Assembly: GCF_028885415.1 (NCBI RefSeq) | Contig: NZ_CP118527.1 | Span: forward strand, 5,518,001-5,582,000 | Direction of reading: 5' to 3' | Origin: Streptomyces coeruleorubidus | Lineage (GTDB): Bacteria > Actinomycetota > Actinomycetes > Streptomycetales > Streptomycetaceae | DNA: 64,000 nt | Part shown: piece by piece, positions 61,434 through 64,000 of the stretch | Position numbering within the stretch: position 1 is the stretch's first letter | Layout: every line of letters begins with the position of its first letter | Program-made: the position numbers and the translations under genes | Notes under the pieces: model-generated | The model's input: the letters and a program-made list of their open reading frames with translations, nothing else | Told to the model about the DNA's origin: nothing | The model's database searches: none

Positions 61434-62621
61434 CTACCGACCCTGCGCACGCAAGGCCGGCGGCTGTGCGCTCGCGCGCCGCAGCCGGAGCCGGTGGCAC
61501 TGCGTGGCCACCGTGTTCACCAGCCGCACGAGATCGGGGGCGTCCCCAACGCCCCCCAAGGCCGACAACGTCGGCAGCGAGGCCTCGACCTCGCATCCCG
61601 GCTCGGGGGGCCGCAACCACACAGCGGCCCCCTGGGAACCGAACCGGACCAGGGGAAGCGGCCGGCCACGGGATGAGCCGGGCGCGGGGGCCGATTCACC
61701 GTGCGTCTCGCGGACCGACTGCGCGACCGCCTGGCGAGGCAGCAGCCCGCCCCACTCGACGGCCGACGCCGCGAAGCCCACGCAGGGCAGCGGCCCGCCG
61801 CTCTCACCCGATACCGAGCCCTCCGCCTCGCGCAAGAACGACGCGCCGGCCTCGCAGGGCAGCGACCTGCCCGTCTCGCCAGACAGCAGCCGGTCTGTCT
61901 CCCGCGGCATCAAGCCGCCCGTCCCGCAGATCAGCAGCACTTCCCTCTCGCGCGACACCGAGCCCTCTACCTCGCGGGGCAACAGCCCGTCCGCCTCGCA
62001 GCCCAGCAGCCCACCCCACCTGCGCGGCATCAAGCCGTCCGTCTCGCGGAACAGCGGCGGGTTCGTCTCGCGGGGCAGCTGCGCACCTCTCTCGTGCGGC
62101 ATCAAGCCGTCCGTCTCGCGGAACAGCGGCGGGTTCGTCTCGCGGGGCAGCTGCCCACCCCTCTCGCGCGGCACCGAGCCGCCCGCGTCGCGGGGCAGCA
62201 GCCCGTCCGCCTCGCAGCCCAGCAGCACACCCCTCTCGCGTGCCGACGGCACACCCATCCCGGGCGGCCGCGGCGCCTCCATCGCACCCCCCGCCCCGAT
62301 CGCCGTCAGGTCGAGCGGCAGCGTCCCCCACTCCAGCCACTCCAGCAGGCCGGGCAGTTCCTCCGCGGTGCCCGGGGCCACCAGGAGCCGCATCCGGTCG
62401 CCGAGTACGGCGACCGGAGAACCCGGTGCCAGGCGCCGCAGGGCCGCGTGTCCCGCCTCGGCAGGCACGTCCAGGACGTCGTAGCGCACCCCTACCACCA
62501 GCCGCAGAGGATCGCCGGGCACCGTCGGCCAGCCCAGTTCGTTCTCGTACCACCGCCGGACCGGACAGCTCGCGTCGAGCGGCCGGCGGGGCAGCGGGAC
62601 GGGTCGAGGGGCGCCGAACAT
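61434..62621 (-). CDS. SCO3374-family protein with expanded internal repeats
   Basis: The 395-residue product begins MFGAPRPVPLPRRPLDASCP. The first 120 residues (RRWYENELGWPTVPGDPLRL; VGVRYDVLDVPAEAGHAALR) resemble the N-terminal part of bifunctional primase/polymerase-like proteins. The last 75 residues include LVRFGSQGAAVWLRPPEPGC. Between them, about 180 residues are degenerate repeats (PRETNPPLFRETDGLMPRR types). I recall the family between lsr2 and clpC in Streptomyces; the long repeat block looks like a lineage-specific expansion. No ribosome site is seen. Confidence 0.75.
   Translation of the reverse strand: MFGAPRPVPLPRRPLDASCPVRRWYENELGWPTVPGDPLRLVVGVRYDVLDVPAEAGHAALRRLAPGSPVAVLGDRMRLLVAPGTAEELPGLLEWLEWGTLPLDLTAIGAGGAMEAPRPPGMGVPSARERGVLLGCEADGLLPRDAGGSVPRERGGQLPRETNPPLFRETDGLMPHERGAQLPRETNPPLFRETDGLMPRRWGGLLGCEADGLLPREVEGSVSREREVLLICGTGGLMPRETDRLLSGETGRSLPCEAGASFLREAEGSVSGESGGPLPCVGFAASAVEWGGLLPRQAVAQSVRETHGESAPAPGSSRGRPLPLVRFGSQGAAVWLRPPEPGCEVEASLPTLSALGGVGDAPDLVRLVNTVATQCHRLRLRRASAQPPALRAQGR
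62024..62154. repeat. 72-bp near-perfect tandem duplication in the SCO3374-family gene
   Basis: 62024-62082 and 62096-62154 are identical over 59 bases with a 72-base period. They sit in a wider field of degenerate 30-40 base units (about 61790-62270) built on cgcggcatcaag/ctcgcggggcag modules, all in frame. Confidence 0.9.
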
Positions 62622-62727
62622 GCCAAGTGCAACAGCCGGAAGGGCGTGCGGGTTACGCTGGGTGGCGCGGCGAGCGCACAGAGTGTCGAAACGGGGGCGT
62701 GTGAGGGGTGCGGGGAGGCGCAAGGTT

Positions 62728-62744
62728 GTTCGCCCGTAGCGGAG
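62728..62744. promoter_or_regulatory. ClgR-like box 1 upstream of clpC
   Basis: GTTCGC-N5-GCG fits the ClgR consensus in its core but the right arm (gcggag) is weaker. It may be a secondary site. Confidence 0.45.
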
Positions 62745-62833
62745 GGAAGGGGGGTGCTCGGCATGGACTTCCGGTCCGTACGGGTAAGACATCCCTAGTG
62801 GGAGGGGGCGACACGCAGAAACGGCAGTCTCAC

Positions 62834-62850
62834 GTTCGCCATGGGCGTAC
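62834..62850. promoter_or_regulatory. ClgR-like box 2 upstream of clpC
   Basis: GTTCGC-CATGG-GCGTAC is a palindrome with one mismatch and matches the GTTCGC-N5-GCG pattern of the actinobacterial Clp activator ClgR, which controls clpC in related species. It lies 202 bases before the clpC ATG. Confidence 0.65.
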
Positions 62851-63051
62851 TGGCGAAGGGGGTAACTGCCTGGCCTGCGGGAACATCGTCTCGCACCATC
62901 GGGTTGGAGCAGATGTCGGCGTTCGGGGTCAGGAGGCCAAGGACGGTGTCGGCAGTTGGAATGAGCGGTCCCCGCTCGCGGGACTAAGCTGCGGAAGGAC
63001 AGGGAGGGGAAGTTCCCCCCACTGCCTGACCGCTCTGAGGAGCGATTAACG

Positions 63052-64000
63052 ATGTTCGAGAGGTTCACCGACCGCGCGCGGCGGGTTGTCGTCCTGGCTC
63101 AGGAAGAAGCCCGGATGCTCAACCACAACTACATCGGCACTGAGCACATCCTCCTGGGCCTGATCCACGAGGGTGAAGGTGTCGCCGCCAAGGCCCTTGA
63201 GAGCCTCGGGATTTCGCTCGAGGCGGTCCGCCAGCAGGTGGAGGAGATCATCGGCCAGGGCCAGCAGGCCCCGTCGGGTCACATCCCCTTCACCCCCCGT
63301 GCCAAGAAGGTCCTGGAGCTGTCGCTCCGCGAGGCCCTTCAGCTGGGCCACAACTACATCGGCACGGAGCACATCCTGCTCGGCCTGATCCGCGAGGGCG
63401 AGGGCGTCGCCGCCCAGGTCCTGGTCAAGCTGGGCGCAGATCTGAACCGCGTGCGGCAGCAGGTGATCCAGCTGCTCTCCGGTTACCAGGGCAAGGAGAC
63501 CGCCACCGCCGGCGGTCCTGCCGAGGGCACGCCCTCCACGTCCCTGGTCCTCGACCAGTTCGGCCGGAACCTCACCCAGGCCGCTCGTGAGTCCAAGCTC
63601 GACCCGGTCATCGGGCGCGAGAAGGAGATCGAGCGGGTCATGCAGGTGCTGTCCCGCCGTACGAAGAACAACCCGGTCCTGATCGGTGAGCCCGGCGTCG
63701 GCAAGACCGCCGTCGTGGAGGGCCTCGCCCAGGCCATCGTCAAGGGCGAGGTGCCCGAGACCCTCAAGGACAAGCACCTCTACACCCTGGACCTCGGCGC
63801 GCTGGTCGCCGGCTCCCGCTACCGCGGTGACTTCGAGGAGCGCCTGAAGAAGGTGCTCAAGGAGATCCGCACCCGCGGCGACATCATCCTGTTCATCGAC
63901 GAGCTGCACACGCTGGTCGGTGCGGGTGCCGCCGAGGGCGCCATCGACGCGGCTTCCATCCTGAAGCCGATGCTGGCCCGCGGTGAGCTGCAGACCATCG
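63052..64000 (+). CDS. clpC: ATP-dependent Clp protease ATP-binding subunit ClpC (N-terminal part)
   Basis: The first 316 codons are present; the gene continues past the window. Two Clp-N repeats ([40 protein letters not shown]) precede AAA+ module 1 with Walker A GEPGVGKT (residues 212-219) and Walker [12 protein letters not shown]. ClpC unfolds proteins for ClpP. AGGAG lies nine bases upstream of the ATG. The Clp-N part strongly resembles the C-terminal half of the Clp-N/HTH protein at 983-1726. Confidence 0.97.
   Translation, partial: MFERFTDRARRVVVLAQEEARMLNHNYIGTEHILLGLIHEGEGVAAKALESLGISLEAVRQQVEEIIGQGQQAPSGHIPFTPRAKKVLELSLREALQLGHNYIGTEHILLGLIREGEGVAAQVLVKLGADLNRVRQQVIQLLSGYQGKETATAGGPAEGTPSTSLVLDQFGRNLTQAARESKLDPVIGREKEIERVMQVLSRRTKNNPVLIGEPGVGKTAVVEGLAQAIVKGEVPETLKDKHLYTLDLGALVAGSRYRGDFEERLKKVLKEIRTRGDIILFIDELHTLVGAGAAEGAIDAASILKPMLARGELQTI

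Larger units (their letters stand above)
62622..63051. other. 430-bp clpC upstream region
   Basis: The gap contains two ClgR-like boxes and the clpC ribosome site (AGGAG at 63038-63042). Short frames occur, e.g. an 11-codon ATG frame at 62764 and a 49-codon one at 62840-62989, but none looks like a gene. Confidence 0.6.

Noticed and set aside
62840..62989. A short frame (about 49 codons) before clpC
   Set aside because: It overlaps the ClgR-like box, has no ribosome site and no recognisable features.
1..64000. tRNA, rRNA, CRISPR arrays, attachment sites and prophage genes
   Set aside because: I looked for conserved tRNA arms, rRNA segments, repeat-spacer arrays and integrase genes on both strands and saw none. 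A covariance-model search could still find a small RNA that I missed.

Overview
The window reads as a stretch of a Streptomyces chromosome core. Support comes from very high GC, frequent GTG/TTG starts, many short or absent 5' leaders, and a gene order that I recognise from memory as that of Streptomyces coelicolor from about SCO3434 down to SCO3373 (zinc-free ribosomal protein cluster, tipA, ppa, dacB, tilS, hpt, ftsH, folE, folP/B/K, mprF-like, nuoD2, panC-nadB-nadC-coaX, lsr2, clpC). No database search was possible; all names rest on motifs and family recall. I saw no rRNA, tRNA, CRISPR array or biosynthetic gene cluster.

Layout. 1-7.0 kb: the start of a DNA polymerase I-like gene, a low-complexity tract, a Clp-N/HTH protein with a leaderless promoter, a DUF2786 protein, two lipoproteins, then two divergent sets of zinc-independent ribosomal protein paralogues (rpsN-rpmB and rpmG-rpmE2-cobW-rpsR2) around one Zur-type box. 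7.0-9.6 kb: a DUF397 protein, a histidine-kinase-like ATPase and an Scr1/DUF5753-type regulator; the first two have the same 28-bp element upstream. 9.7-19.3 kb: aldehyde dehydrogenase, DinB-like protein, a PadR-ABC exporter unit with palindromic operators, glutamate decarboxylase plus ClC transporter divergent from a tipA-type gene, a YbjQ protein and a DedA protein. 19.3-29.9 kb: ThrE-like exporter, ppa, dacB, a zinc protease, tilS, hpt, ftsH and folE. 29.4-44.6 kb: the folate genes, an MprF-like synthetase, a membrane-anchored esterase, a coiled-coil protein, two PH-domain membrane proteins, an orphan nuoD next to a MidA/NDUFAF7-type methyltransferase, a two-component system and an ArsR/DUF5937 regulator.

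44.69-51.31 kb is the clear accessory insert. It is bounded by two inverted, almost identical 149-bp insertion-sequence ends, each flanked on the outside by ACT. It holds a 1.67-kb IS5-like element (accessory coiled-coil/winged-helix gene plus DDE transposase), a 1035-residue SARP-NB-ARC-TPR regulator, and, read divergently from it, two small secreted proteins: a beta/gamma-crystallin or I36-inhibitor-like protein and a peptidoglycan-binding-like protein. A 12-G tract and direct repeats lie in the divergent promoter. The insert separates the ArsR-type regulator from the 67-residue gene that was probably its divergent neighbour.

51.4-64 kb returns to core: a threonine-aldolase-like enzyme, a compact cofactor operon (DUF2520 Rossmann protein, panC, nadB, nadC, coaX) making pantothenate, NAD and CoA precursors, small unknown genes, a BlaI-type regulator, a GNAT acetyltransferase, the nucleoid protein Lsr2, a repeat-expanded SCO3374-family protein, and the first 316 codons of clpC behind two ClgR-like boxes. 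At a larger scale, the 12-base palindrome CACGCGCGCGTG occurs at least eight times inside unrelated genes, far more often than base composition predicts.
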